Assembly (NCBI RefSeq): GCF_020873915.1
Contig: NZ_JAHWGP010000045.1
Span: forward strand, 1 to 52,308
DNA length: 52,308 bases
DNA from: Streptomyces sp. DH5
Lineage (GTDB): Bacteria; Actinomycetota; Actinomycetes; Streptomycetales; Streptomycetaceae
Direction of reading: 5' to 3'
The position numbers were made by a program, and so were the translations under genes. Below, in pieces: positions 33,058 through 41,301 of the stretch (position 1 is its first letter; each line of letters begins with the position of its first letter). The notes under the pieces are model-generated. The model was not told the DNA's origin. It searched no databases and saw nothing but the letters and a program-made list of their open reading frames with translations.

Positions 33058-34344
33058 ATGACCACGCTCTCCCCGTACGACTCGATGTCCCCGGTCGAAC
33101 AGGCCGCCTACCGGGCCAAGGGCGCCGCGGCCACCCTCGCGCCGCTGCCGCGCGCCGCCAAGGACGACGCGCTGCTCGCCGTCGCCGACGCGCTCGAGGT
33201 CCGCGCGGGCGAGATCGTCGAGGCCAACGCCCAGGACGTGGCCAAGGCCCGCGAGGGCGGCCTGAGCGAGGGCATGATCGACCGGCTCACGCTGACCCCG
33301 GAGCGGGTGCGCGCCATCGCCGCCGACGTACGGGACGTGGCCGCGCTGCCCGACCCCGTGGGTGAGGTCGTCCGCGGCTCCACCCTGCCCAACGGCATCG
33401 ACCTGCGCCAGGTCCGGGTGCCGCTCGGCGTCGTCGGCATCATCTACGAGGGCCGGCCGAACGTGACGGTCGACGCCGCCGCCCTCTGCCTGAAGTCCGG
33501 CAACGCGGTCCTGCTGCGCGGCTCCTCCTCCGCGTACCGCTCGAACACCGCCCTGGTGGAGGTCCTGCGCGACGCCGTGCACGGCGCCGGGCTGCCCGCC
33601 GACGCCGTGCAGCTGGTGCCCGGCGAGAGCCGCGACAGCGTGCGCGAGCTGATGCGCGCCCGGGGCCTGGTCGACGTGCTCATCCCGCGCGGCGGCGCCT
33701 CCCTCATCGACACGGTCGTGCGGGAGTCGGTCGTCCCGGTCATCGAGACCGGCACCGGCAACTGCCACGTCTACGTCGACGCGCGGGCCGACCTCGACAT
33801 GGCGGTCGAGGTCCTGGTCAACTCCAAGGCCCAGCGGGTCGGCGTGTGCAACGCCGCGGAGACCCTCCTGGTCCACCAGGACATCGCCGCCGAGTTCCTG
33901 CCGCGCGCCCTGGACGCCCTCGCCGACGCCGGGGTCACCGTGCACGCCGACGAGCGGGTCATGGCGTACGCGAAGGACTCCCGCGCCACCGTCGTCGAGG
34001 CCACCACGGAGGACTGGGAGACCGAGTACCTCTCCCACGACATCGCCGCCGCCGTCGTCGACTCCCTCGACCGGGCCGTCGAGCACATCCGGCTGTGGAC
34101 CTCGGGACACACCGAGGCCATCGTCACCACCTCGCAGCAGGCCGCCCGCCGGTTCACCCAGTTGGTGGACTCCACCACGGTCGCGGTGAACGCCTCGACC
34201 CGTTTCACCGACGGCGGCCAGTTCGGCTTCGGCGCGGAGATCGGCATCTCCACCCAGAAGCTGCACGCCCGCGGCCCGATGGGCCTGCCCGAGCTGACCA
34301 GCACCAAGTACATCGTCACCGGCGACGGCCACGTACGGCGCTGA
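33058..34344 (+). CDS. proA: Gamma-glutamyl phosphate reductase, 428 aa
   Basis: NADPH-dependent reduction of gamma-glutamyl phosphate to the semialdehyde, second step of proline synthesis. It belongs to the aldehyde dehydrogenase superfamily; [76 protein letters not shown] with the catalytic Cys, and [27 protein letters not shown] are all present. Length is typical. The ATG at 33058 has no ribosome binding site but a TACCCT box 7 nt upstream, which suggests leaderless translation. Confidence 0.97.
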   Translation: MTTLSPYDSMSPVEQAAYRAKGAAATLAPLPRAAKDDALLAVADALEVRAGEIVEANAQDVAKAREGGLSEGMIDRLTLTPERVRAIAADVRDVAALPDPVGEVVRGSTLPNGIDLRQVRVPLGVVGIIYEGRPNVTVDAAALCLKSGNAVLLRGSSSAYRSNTALVEVLRDAVHGAGLPADAVQLVPGESRDSVRELMRARGLVDVLIPRGGASLIDTVVRESVVPVIETGTGNCHVYVDARADLDMAVEVLVNSKAQRVGVCNAAETLLVHQDIAAEFLPRALDALADAGVTVHADERVMAYAKDSRATVVEATTEDWETEYLSHDIAAAVVDSLDRAVEHIRLWTSGHTEAIVTTSQQAARRFTQLVDSTTVAVNASTRFTDGGQFGFGAEIGISTQKLHARGPMGLPELTSTKYIVTGDGHVRR

Positions 34345-34355
34345 ACCGCTGTCGG

Positions 34356-34384
34356 GGCGGGCGCCCGCCGCGACGGGCGTCCCG
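34356..34384 (+). terminator. GC palindrome after proA
   Basis: GGCGGGCGCCCGCC (34356-34369) is a perfect palindrome without loop. An alternative stem pairs CGCCCG (34362-34367) with CGGGCG (34374-34379). A weak terminator candidate. Confidence 0.3.
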
Positions 34385-34409
34385 GCAGATGCGTGAATTT
34401 CCATACCGT

Positions 34410-34439
34410 CTGCCCAAAACGACCCCCCAGGTCTACTCT
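34410..34439 (+). promoter_or_regulatory. Promoter for a leaderless SCO2584-type gene
   Basis: CTGCCC (34410-34415), an 18-nt spacer and TACTCT (34434-34439) precede the GTG at 34446 by 6 nt. The same layout, CTGCCG-18-TAACCT, is seen before the DegV gene at 50386. Confidence 0.5.
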
Positions 34440-34445
34440 GGACGC

Positions 34446-35000
34446 GTGCCGGAGGACGTGGGGGGCACGCCGTTCCCGGACGGCTGGGAGCCCGACGACG
34501 ACCACGACCGCGGGGTGTCGGACGAAGAGTTCGCCTCCGTGGTCTTCGACGAGGACTTCGTACGCGCGGCCGAGGTGCACGAGCCGACCGCCGTCGAACG
34601 CCTCCTGGCCGCCGCGCAGGCCAGAGCCGAGGCCTCCGAGGCCGAGGCCCACCGGGCCCGCGCCCGCCGCGAGCGCTACGGCGACTACCGGGGCGGTCCG
34701 CGCCACGACGACCCGGACGCCGACGCGGACGCCCTGGAGGACGACTACGGCTCCCCGGGCCCCTACGGGAGGCAGGTGCGCTGGCACCGGCCCGTCGCCT
34801 GGCTGCTCGCCCTCGTGATGGGCATCGGCATGGTCGCGCTCGCCTTCTCGGCCGTCTACCGGGGCGGCTCCTCGAGCCGCCAGGACCCCGCCCCGCCGCC
34901 CGCCACCACCGGTGTGGAGCGGGGCAGCGCCGCCGTGCCCTCCGCGTCGGCCGACTACTCCCAGCCGGCCGTCCCGGTGATCCCCGGCGGGAGCCCCTGA
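34446..35000 (+). CDS. SCO2584-type membrane protein of the spore-wall region, 184 aa
   Basis: Small single-pass membrane protein. An acidic N-terminal cytoplasmic part carries DEEFASVVFDEDFVRAAEVHEP, a motif shared with the next gene, followed by a helical Ala/Glu/Arg segment. One transmembrane helix lies near residues 115-138 (WLLALVMGIGMVALAFSAVY), then a short Pro/Ser outer tail. By position and the shared motif it corresponds to SCO2584 of S. coelicolor, which I recall as linked to the spore-wall synthesising complex. The start GTG at 34446 is 6 nt after a TACTCT box; the ATG further upstream (34390) lies before the promoter and is not used. The stop is inside a 20-bp tandem duplication. 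Confidence 0.8.
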   Translation: MPEDVGGTPFPDGWEPDDDHDRGVSDEEFASVVFDEDFVRAAEVHEPTAVERLLAAAQARAEASEAEAHRARARRERYGDYRGGPRHDDPDADADALEDDYGSPGPYGRQVRWHRPVAWLLALVMGIGMVALAFSAVYRGGSSSRQDPAPPPATTGVERGSAAVPSASADYSQPAVPVIPGGSP

Positions 35001-35020
35001 TCCCCGGCGGGAGCCCTTGA
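34978..35020. repeat. 20-bp tandem duplication across the stop codon
   Basis: Unit TGATCCCCGGCGGGAGCCCC (34978-34997) is repeated at 34998-35017 with one change, followed by another TGA. The second TGA is the stop of the SCO2584-type gene, so the second copy is untranslated. Confidence 0.9.
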
Positions 35021-35063
35021 GGCCGGCCGCCCGCGCGGCCGGAACTTGAGCCGCCCGCACGCG

Positions 35064-35091
35064 TTTACCGCACCGCCCCGGGACCCACCCT
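35064..35091 (+). promoter_or_regulatory. Promoter candidate for the SCO2583-type gene
   Basis: TTTACC (35064-35069), a 16-nt spacer and CACCCT (35086-35091) end 6 nt before the ATG at 35098. No ribosome binding site is visible, so this may be another leaderless start. Confidence 0.35.
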
Positions 35092-35097
35092 GAAGAC

Positions 35098-36171
35098 ATG
35101 GGAGGGCCTTCGGACCCGCCCGAGGGGACACCCGAGGGAGCCCCCGGAGGCGGAGAGGACGAGTACCGGTCCGTCGTCTTCGACGAGTCCTTCGTCCGGG
35201 CTGCCCGGCTCCAGGAGTATTCCGCGCGGGAGCGCATCACCGACCACGCCCCGGCCGTCCGGCGCAGTCCGCCCCTGCGCAGGGGCGGACCGACCCGGCA
35301 GGCGCTCGTCCTGATCCTGCTGATCGCCGTGGCCTTCGGCATCGCCGTCTACATGGGCGTGCGCAGCCCCTACCGGACCCCCGCGGGCGCGGAGCCCGCC
35401 GAACCGCTGCGGACGACCGTCGTCCCGCTCGCCCCCCGGGGCGAGGTGCCCGGCACCACCGACGTCGAGCGGCTGTACGCGCGCAGCCCCGCGGCCCCCT
35501 TCAACACCGGCGCCGACGGTGTGCCCCTTCCGGCGTCCCGGAGCACCGCGCACTTCTCCGACAGCCAGGTGGTCACCGCCCTGCTCACCGCGAAGGACTA
35601 CCTCGTGCGGTCCTCCCTCGACCCCGGGGTGCTCACCGGCGGCGAGACCCGCCCCGTGCGGCTGCTGCTCGACTCCGGGCAGCACGGCCAGTTCGACCGG
35701 AGCTTCGAACGGCCCGCCGCGGACGGACGGCACGCGCCCACCGGATGGCTGGTCCGCTTCGACCCCTCCCGCGTGGAACTGGCCGACCAGGGGATCCGCG
35801 TCCGCGGCACCATGCGGGCGGCCGAGGCCGACGCCGCCACCCTCGAGGTGACCACCGACCACACCTTCGTGTACGCGGTGCGGCCGGCCGGCGCGGGCCG
35901 GGACGCCGAGGCGTCGCTGTTCACCGTCCGCCGCGAACTGCGCTTCCGCTTCGACCACGACGACCTGCGCCTGCACCAGGCCGAGCTCGTCGTCGCCCAC
36001 CTCCAGGCCGGGCCCCTGTCCTGCGCCGAGGACACCGCCGGCCGGCTGCGTCCGCTGCTCGCCGGCCAGACGGCCGAGAAGGACGCCCCCGTCGACACCG
36101 ACCCCTACACCGCCGACACGGCCCCGGCCGTGTGCGGCTCCCTGTCACCAGCCGCCCAGCCGGACCTCTGA
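35098..36171 (+). CDS. SCO2583-type membrane protein of the spore-wall region, 357 aa
   Basis: Single-pass membrane protein with a large outer domain. The N terminus has EYRSVVFDESFVRAARLQEY, the same motif as the preceding protein. The membrane helix is at about residues 68-88 (ALVLILLIAVAFGIAVYMGV). The outside part (about 95-340) is beta-rich and unrecognised, with DSQVVTALLTAKDYLV, VRPVRLLLD-like strands and a late Cys pair (LSCAEDT, AVCGSLS). It matches SCO2583 of S. coelicolor by order and motif. The shared motif with its neighbour suggests that both bind the same cytoplasmic partner. Start ATG 35098; a hairpin follows the stop. Confidence 0.8.
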   Translation: MGGPSDPPEGTPEGAPGGGEDEYRSVVFDESFVRAARLQEYSARERITDHAPAVRRSPPLRRGGPTRQALVLILLIAVAFGIAVYMGVRSPYRTPAGAEPAEPLRTTVVPLAPRGEVPGTTDVERLYARSPAAPFNTGADGVPLPASRSTAHFSDSQVVTALLTAKDYLVRSSLDPGVLTGGETRPVRLLLDSGQHGQFDRSFERPAADGRHAPTGWLVRFDPSRVELADQGIRVRGTMRAAEADAATLEVTTDHTFVYAVRPAGAGRDAEASLFTVRRELRFRFDHDDLRLHQAELVVAHLQAGPLSCAEDTAGRLRPLLAGQTAEKDAPVDTDPYTADTAPAVCGSLSPAAQPDL

Positions 36172-36621
36172 GCACCCCGGACGCGCGGTCACCGGCCCCG
36201 GGGTCCCGCACGGGATCCCGGTCCCCGCCGTGGGCCAGGGCCCACAACCCGTCCGGCGGGCAGCCACCCGCTCCCCGCTCCCGGTCCGGCCCCGGCTCCC
36301 CATGGCCCTCGGGCTCCCTGAGGGGTGGTGGCATCGGGTGTGCGGCCGGAGCGCCGAGCGGCTCACAGCCCGTCCGTTCCCGGCGAGCAGCTGCCGCCCC
36401 GGGCGCCCGGACTGGTGCCGATCCGCGGCCCGACCTGTCCCCGAGCCCGAGGACCCCGTGCGCGCCCTGGTCCCGGCCCCCGGCCCCCGGCCCCCGGCCC
36501 CCGGTCCCGCGGTCTCCGGCATGGTTCCCGTCCCGGCACGGCGTCCCGGCTCTTGCCCCGGCGCCGCGGTCCCGGGCCCAGCCTCGGCCCCCGGTGCGGC
36601 GCGGGCCCGAGCCGCAGGCCG
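36172..36621. other. GC-rich intergenic region, 450 bp
   Basis: No gene is supported between the convergent SCO2583-type and M48 protease genes. The stretch is almost all G and C with runs such as repeated CCCCCGG near 36478-36505. Frames through it on both strands are Pro/Arg/Gly/Ala simple sequence. A hairpin at 36198-36221 probably terminates the upstream gene. Confidence 0.6.
36198..36221 (+). terminator. 11-bp hairpin after the SCO2583-type gene
   Basis: CCGGGGTCCCG (36198-36208) pairs with CGGGATCCCGG (36211-36221), one G-U pair, 2-nt loop, 26 nt after the stop. Confidence 0.5.
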
Positions 36622-37740
36622 TCAGGCGTCGCCGCGCGGCGGACCTCCGGCGTCCGGGTCCGCGGGGCCGTCCGGGGACGCCGGTCCCTGCTCCGGGCCC
36701 GGGGACGTGAAGCCGCCGAAGCCGCGGCGGACCCGGTCGCCCAGGTCGCCGGCGCCGCCCGCGAGGTCGCTGACCAGCTTCATCAGGGGGTCCTTGGAGT
36801 TCTTCACCTCGCCCGCGTAGGCGCTCGCCGACTCCCGCCAGGAGTCCCGCACCGAGGCGTCCTTGTCCTCGTCGCGGCGCGGATAGTGGCCGTCCAGGAT
36901 GCGCTGGTAGTCCCGGGAGGCCTCCCACTTCTTCAGCTCGGCGGCCCGCACCGTGGTGAACGGGTGCGAGCGGGGCAGCACGTTGAGGATCTTCAGCACG
37001 GAGTCGCGCAGATCGCCCCCGGCCTCGTACTCCTCGGCCTGCTCCAGGAATGCGTCCACGTTCATCTCATGCAGGTGGTTGCCGCCCGCGATCTTCATCA
37101 GACCGCGCATCGACGCCCGCAGGTCCTGGCCCACCAGCAGCCCCGCCCGGTCGGCGGAGAGCTCCGACTTGCGGAACCACTCGCGCAGGGCCGTCACGAT
37201 CGCCATGATCGCGAAGTTGCCGAGCGGGATCCAGGCGACCCGGACCGCCAGCGACGTCAGGAACAGCAGGACCGTCCGGTACACGGCGTGCCCGGACAGC
37301 GCGTGCCCGACCTCGTGCCCGACGACCGCCCGCATCTCCTCCTCGTCGAGCAGCTCCACCAGCCCCGTGGTCACCACGATGATCGGCTCGTCGAGACCGA
37401 TGCACATGGCGTTGGGGTTCGGGTCCTGGTTGACGTACATCGGCGGGACCTTCTCCAGGTCCAGGATGTAGCAGGCGTCCCGCAGCATGTCGTTGAGGTG
37501 GGCGAACTGCCGGTCCGAGACCCGTACCGAGTCGGACAGGAACAGCAGCCGCAGGCTGCGCTCGGGCAGCAGCCCGCTGAGCGCCTTGAAGACCGTGTCG
37601 AAGCCGCTCAGCTTCCGCAGCGCCACCAGCGCGGAGCGGTCGGCCGGGTGTTCGTACGCACGCGAGGAGATCCCGGGGAAGCGCCTGCGCTGCCTGCTCG
37701 GCACGCTCTCGTGCCCGTTGTGCTGGTGGCCGTCGGACAT
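36622..37740 (-). CDS. M48 family zinc metalloprotease, 372 aa
   Basis: Membrane-associated zinc peptidase of the HtpX/Ste24 superfamily. Zinc ligands are in HEVGHALSGH near residue 142, with the third ligand Glu in SELSADRAG near 193. Hydrophobic segments surround the site (TVLLFLTSLAVRVAWIPLGNFAIMAIV). The C-terminal 60 residues are charged and then Pro/Gly rich. The family removes or degrades membrane proteins. Position matches SCO2582 in the S. coelicolor spore-wall region. The start is ATG 37740, with GGGGGAA upstream. It is the only minus-strand gene in this stretch and converges on the SCO2583-type gene. Confidence 0.9.
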   Translation of the reverse strand: MSDGHQHNGHESVPSRQRRRFPGISSRAYEHPADRSALVALRKLSGFDTVFKALSGLLPERSLRLLFLSDSVRVSDRQFAHLNDMLRDACYILDLEKVPPMYVNQDPNPNAMCIGLDEPIIVVTTGLVELLDEEEMRAVVGHEVGHALSGHAVYRTVLLFLTSLAVRVAWIPLGNFAIMAIVTALREWFRKSELSADRAGLLVGQDLRASMRGLMKIAGGNHLHEMNVDAFLEQAEEYEAGGDLRDSVLKILNVLPRSHPFTTVRAAELKKWEASRDYQRILDGHYPRRDEDKDASVRDSWRESASAYAGEVKNSKDPLMKLVSDLAGGAGDLGDRVRRGFGGFTSPGPEQGPASPDGPADPDAGGPPRGDA

Positions 37741-37880
37741 GTTTCCCCCATGTGCGTCTGAGTGACCCGTGCGGGCCCGCGTCGCGGCCCTTCGCTCCCC
37801 CGCGGCGAGCTCCAGCCTAGGCGGAGATACCGTGGACGGGCAGTACGGACGTGTCGCAGGGCCGAGGAGGCGCGGGAATC

Positions 37881-37970
37881 GTGATCCGGATCGTTCTGGT
37901 CGTCATGCTGGTGGGTTGTGCGCTCACCGCGTGGTTCCTGTTGCGCGGCTACAGCCGGAAGGACGACTGA
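37881..37970 (+). CDS. Very small single-pass membrane protein, 29 aa
   Basis: GTG at 37881 opens a 29-codon frame encoding one hydrophobic helix (IRIVLVVMLVGCALTAWFLL) and a short charged end RGYSRKDD. GAGGAGG (37864-37870) lies 10 nt upstream, and a TACCGT box at about 37829-37834 could be its -10. Third positions are mostly G/C. Function is unknown; proteins of this size often modulate a membrane partner. It lies divergently from the M48 protease and upstream of another tiny membrane protein. Confidence 0.6.
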   Translation: MIRIVLVVMLVGCALTAWFLLRGYSRKDD

Positions 37971-38036
37971 GAGCCGGGCAAGGTTCCTGCCGCGGCGCCG
38001 AAGGACGCCGCGGACGCCCGCAACGGTGGAGTCGGC

Positions 38037-38066
38037 GTGATCGTCGCGGAGACGCCCGCATACGAT
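38037..38066 (+). promoter_or_regulatory. Promoter candidate for the 54-aa membrane protein
   Basis: GTGATC (38037-38042), an 18-nt spacer and TACGAT (38061-38066) precede the ATG at 38113 by 46 nt. The -35 is poor. Confidence 0.35.
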
Positions 38067-38112
38067 GAGCGGACGTCCTTGTCCCGCCCACACGCGATTG
38101 GTACTGCCGAAG

Positions 38113-38277
38113 ATGAGCTTCCACAGCGCCGCTGCCCAGTTGGTCACCCTCGCCTCCGAGGGCGGAGAGCACAGCGGCAACCACGAAAGCCTCAACCCCT
38201 ACCTCATCGGCGGCCTGGTCCTGCTGGCCCTGCTGACCCTGCTGTGGATCACCACCCGCTTCAACCGGGACCGCTGA
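38113..38277 (+). CDS. Small single-pass membrane protein, 54 aa
   Basis: The sequence begins [19 protein letters not shown], then [12 protein letters not shown], one membrane helix ([12 protein letters not shown]) and a TTRFNRDR tail. I remember this protein as a conserved Streptomyces gene just upstream of nadD (SCO2580 type). A frame open to 38065 crosses the promoter candidate, so I take the ATG at 38113. Function unknown. It has a His/Asn/Glu-rich amphipathic start and a single anchor, which would suit a small subunit of a membrane complex. Confidence 0.72.
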   Translation: MSFHSAAAQLVTLASEGGEHSGNHESLNPYLIGGLVLLALLTLLWITTRFNRDR

Positions 38278-38333
38278 CCCCCGTCGGCCGGCCCGGAAGG
38301 GCACTGGCGGGCGGGGCGCCCGGGCCGGGCCGG

Positions 38334-38339
38334 TAGGGT
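38334..38339 (+). promoter_or_regulatory. -10 box before nadD
   Basis: TAGGGT ends 8 nt before the ATG at 38348. If that ATG is used the transcript is leaderless; if the ATG at 38363 is used, GGAGAGCAGG within this interval serves as ribosome binding site. Confidence 0.35.
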
Positions 38340-38347
38340 CTGCACGC

Positions 38348-38986
38348 ATGGGAGAGCAGGACATGCCTACCGGCCCCGGCGGTGGCCCGGCCGAGCGGGG
38401 CAAGCGCCGTCTGGGTGTGATGGGCGGCACCTTCGACCCGATCCACCACGGGCACCTGGTGGCGGCCAGCGAGGTCGCCGCGCAGTTCCACCTGGACGAA
38501 GTGGTCTTCGTCCCCACCGGCCAGCCGTGGCAGAAGAGCCACCGGGCGGTCTCCGCCGCAGAGGACCGCTACCTGATGACGGTCATCGCGACCGCCGAGA
38601 ACCCGCAGTTCTCGGTGAGCCGCATCGACATCGACCGCGGCGGCCCGACCTACACCGTGGACACCCTGCGCGACCTGAGCGCGCTCAACCCGGACACGGA
38701 CCTGTTCTTCATCACCGGCGCCGACGCCCTGGCCCAGATCCTCACCTGGCGCGACAGCGAGGAACTCTTCTCCCTGTCCCACTTCATCGGCGTGACCCGG
38801 CCCGGACACCACCTGACCGACGCCGGACTCCCCGAGGGCGGTGTCTCCCTGGTGGAGGTTCCCGCCCTCGCCATCTCCTCGACGGACTGCCGTGCGAGAG
38901 TCGCCAAGGGAGAACCCGTCTGGTATCTGGTGCCGGACGGAGTCGTGCGCTACATCGACAAGCGCGAGCTGTACCGCGGCGAGTGA
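38348..38986 (+). CDS. nadD: Nicotinate-nucleotide adenylyltransferase, 212 aa
   Basis: Forms nicotinic acid adenine dinucleotide from NaMN and ATP in NAD synthesis. Nucleotidyltransferase motifs: [15 protein letters not shown] (GxFDPxHxGH), [25 protein letters not shown], and [21 protein letters not shown] with the ISSTxxR signature. The first 20 residues ([19 protein letters not shown]) precede the fold; ATG 38348 or ATG 38363 could start it. It is followed after 16 nt by the LCP gene and then rsfS, the common actinobacterial order. Confidence 0.95.
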   Translation: MGEQDMPTGPGGGPAERGKRRLGVMGGTFDPIHHGHLVAASEVAAQFHLDEVVFVPTGQPWQKSHRAVSAAEDRYLMTVIATAENPQFSVSRIDIDRGGPTYTVDTLRDLSALNPDTDLFFITGADALAQILTWRDSEELFSLSHFIGVTRPGHHLTDAGLPEGGVSLVEVPALAISSTDCRARVAKGEPVWYLVPDGVVRYIDKRELYRGE

Positions 38987-39002
38987 TCCGAGAGGGGCAC
39001 CG

Positions 39003-40760
39003 GTGAACGACCGATACGACGCGGGACACGGGGACGGCGCCCCGTACGAGCTCGTCGGCTACGACGAGTACGGCCGGCCCGTCTACCGCCAGGCCACGGA
39101 CCAGCAGCCGCAGGGATACGACGGCGGCTACCAGCAGCCGCAGGGGTACGACGACGGCTACCAGCAGCCGCAGCGGTACGACGACGGCTACCAGCAGCAG
39201 GGTCAGCAGGACTACGGCTACGACCCGTACGCCACCGGCGGACACCAGCAGCCGCCGTACGACCCCCACGCGACGGGCGGCGCCCCGCAGCAGCCCCAGC
39301 CGCCCTCCTACGGGTCCTACGATTCCTACGACTCGTACGGCACGGGCGGGCACCAGCAGCCGTCCTACGACCCCTACGGGCAGACCGCGCAGAGCGGCAC
39401 CGGACAGCAGCCCCGCGTCGCCGAACAGACCGCGCACATTCCGCAGCAGGCGGGACCGGTCGACGAGGACCCGGCGCGGGACGAGCCCGACCGGGACTAC
39501 CGCACCGAGCAGTTCGCCTTCGTCGAGGAGCCCGACGGCGACTCCGAGGACGTCATCGACTGGCTCAAGTTCACCGAGAACCGCACCGAGCGACGCGAGG
39601 AGGCCAGACGCCGCGCCCGCAGCCGCGTCATCGCCCTCGTCGTCGCCTTCGCCCTGGTCGTGGCCGGCGGCGTCGGCTACCTCTGGTACGCGGGGAAGCT
39701 GCCGGGGCTGTCCTCCGGCCCGGAGACCGGCACCACCACCGCGGCCGGCGCCCAGAAGCGGGACGTGCTCGTCGTCCACCTGCACGACACCGAACGGGGC
39801 GGCACCACCACCGCCCTGCTCGTCGACAACACCACCACCAAGCAGGGCACCACCGTCCTGCTGCCGAACTCCCTCGCCCTCACCGCCGACGACGGCGGCA
39901 CCACCACGCTCGCCAAGTCGGTCGAGGACGACGGCTCCGAGGGCACCAGGACCTCGCTCGACACCGTCCTCGGCACCGACATCGAGGGCACCTGGCGGCT
40001 GGACACCCCGTTCCTGCTCACCCTCGTTGACCTCGTCGGCAACATCGAGGTCGACACCGACACCGACGTGCCCGGCCCGGACGCGAAGAAGGGCGAGGCT
40101 CCCCTGGTGAAGAAGGGGAAGAAGCAGACCCTCAGCGGCAAGGCGGCCGTCGCCTACGCCACCCACCTCGGCTCGGGCGAGGCCCAGAACGCCCAGCTGG
40201 AGCGGTTCGGGCAGGTCCTGCACGGCGTCCTGCGCAAGATGACCTCGGACCCGGACGCCGCCACCCTCACCATCCAGACGCTCGGGCAGATCATCGAGCC
40301 GCCCCTCACCGACAAGGACCTCGGCTCCTTCCTCGCCCGGCTCTCCGACCTCGCCAAGGGCGGCGACCACAGGACCGCCCTGCTGCCCGTGCGCGACGAC
40401 GGCACGCTCACCGCCGAGGCGAGCGACGGCGTGGTCAAGGACGTCCTCGGCGGCACCGCGAAGAGCCCCGACCCGGACGCCGCCGTCAGTGTCTCCGTGC
40501 GCAACGCCACCGGGGTCGACGACCGCACCGAGAAGGCCCGCGTGGTCCTCCTCAACGGCGGTTTCACCTTCCGCGAGGCCGGCACCGCCGACGCGGAGGC
40601 CACCTCCGAGGTCGTCTACGCGGACGCCACCGACAAGGAGAACGCCGGCGAGGTCGCCAAGACCCTGGGGCTGCCCGCCGACTCCGTGACCCGGGGCAAG
40701 ACCTCGGCGAACGCCCGCGTCTCGGTGGTCCTCGGCCAGGACTACGACCCCGGCTCCTAG
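39003..40760 (+). CDS. pdtA: LytR-CpsA-Psr family protein, PdtA type, 585 aa
   Basis: Predicted enzyme that attaches a lipid-linked glycopolymer to peptidoglycan. Residues 1-135 are a Gln/Tyr/Gly/Pro-rich cytoplasmic tail including three 10-residue repeats (34-63). A membrane helix lies near 210-230 (VIALVVAFALVVAGGVGYLWY), an LCP domain at about 255-410, and a LytR_C domain at about 490-582. In S. coelicolor the gene here (SCO2578) is, as I recall, pdtA, required for attaching polydiglycosylphosphate during sporulation. The LCP core is divergent: TTTALLVDN stands where a conserved Asp is normal, LLPNS replaces IPRD, and AYATHLGSG replaces the Arg-rich AYVRxRH segment. So catalysis may differ. 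GTG 39003 follows GAGAGGGG. A frame open upstream overlaps nadD. Confidence 0.82.
   Translation: MNDRYDAGHGDGAPYELVGYDEYGRPVYRQATDQQPQGYDGGYQQPQGYDDGYQQPQRYDDGYQQQGQQDYGYDPYATGGHQQPPYDPHATGGAPQQPQPPSYGSYDSYDSYGTGGHQQPSYDPYGQTAQSGTGQQPRVAEQTAHIPQQAGPVDEDPARDEPDRDYRTEQFAFVEEPDGDSEDVIDWLKFTENRTERREEARRRARSRVIALVVAFALVVAGGVGYLWYAGKLPGLSSGPETGTTTAAGAQKRDVLVVHLHDTERGGTTTALLVDNTTTKQGTTVLLPNSLALTADDGGTTTLAKSVEDDGSEGTRTSLDTVLGTDIEGTWRLDTPFLLTLVDLVGNIEVDTDTDVPGPDAKKGEAPLVKKGKKQTLSGKAAVAYATHLGSGEAQNAQLERFGQVLHGVLRKMTSDPDAATLTIQTLGQIIEPPLTDKDLGSFLARLSDLAKGGDHRTALLPVRDDGTLTAEASDGVVKDVLGGTAKSPDPDAAVSVSVRNATGVDDRTEKARVVLLNGGFTFREAGTADAEATSEVVYADATDKENAGEVAKTLGLPADSVTRGKTSANARVSVVLGQDYDPGS
39102..39191 (+). 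repeat. 30-bp tandem repeat in the LCP gene, three copies
   Basis: Each unit codes for QQPQ(G/R)YD(G/D)GY. It lengthens the disordered cytoplasmic tail and could vary in copy number between strains. Confidence 0.85.
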
Positions 40761-40769
40761 CCGGTCCCC

Positions 40770-40800
40770 GCGCACCCCGCGTCCGTCACGTGGGGTGCGC
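40770..40800 (+). terminator. 13-bp terminator after the LCP gene
   Basis: GCGCACCCC (40770-40778) pairs with GGGGTGCGC (40792-40800). The stem continues inward with GCGT/ACGT to a 5-nt loop. It starts 10 nt after the stop and separates the LCP gene from rsfS. Confidence 0.75.
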
Positions 40801-40854
40801 CGGGCGGTCCGTGAGACCCTTGAGGGCAAACGACCGCCTACCGAAAGCCTGGCA

Positions 40855-41301
40855 GTGACCGCAACCGACCGTTCCATCGAGCTCGTCCACACCGCCGCCC
40901 AGGCGGCCGCCGACAAGCTCGCGCACGACATCGTCGCCTACGACGTCAGTGACGTGCTGTCCATCACCGACGCCTTCCTGCTGGCCTCCGCACCCAACGA
41001 CCGCCAGGTCAAGTCGATCGTCGACGAGATCGAGGAGCGGCTCAGCAAGGAGCTCGGCGCCAAGCCGGTCCGCCGCGAGGGCGACCGCGAGGCCCGCTGG
41101 GTGCTGCTCGACTACGTCGACATCGTCGTCCACGTCCAGCACAGCGAGGAGCGCGTCTTCTACGCCCTGGAGCGGCTGTGGAAGGACTGCCCCGAGCTGG
41201 AGCTGCCCGAGGACGCCCGCGCCACCAAGGGCAAGGCCGCCGAGCACGCCAAGCAGCAGGAGGCCGAGGAGGCGGCGCAGCCGGGTGGTGAGTGGCGGTG
41301 A
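40855..41301 (+). CDS. rsfS: Ribosomal silencing factor RsfS, 148 aa
   Basis: Binds ribosomal protein uL14 and blocks subunit joining under nutrient limitation. The conserved core is DKLAHDIVAYDVSDV, then TDAFLLASAPNDRQVKSIVDEI, then REGDREARWVLLDYVDIVVHVQ, then ERVFYALERLWKDCPE. A charged Lys/Glu/Ala tail follows, as in other actinobacterial RsfS. A frame open to 40795 is not needed; I take the GTG at 40855. Its stop overlaps the start of the next gene, so the two are coupled; nadD lies two genes upstream. Confidence 0.95.
   Translation: MTATDRSIELVHTAAQAAADKLAHDIVAYDVSDVLSITDAFLLASAPNDRQVKSIVDEIEERLSKELGAKPVRREGDREARWVLLDYVDIVVHVQHSEERVFYALERLWKDCPELELPEDARATKGKAAEHAKQQEAEEAAQPGGEWR

Noticed and set aside
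36172-36621. Possible Pro/Arg-rich genes in the GC-rich intergenic stretch
   Set aside because: All frames are simple sequence, none has a usable start, and the interval lies between convergent genes.
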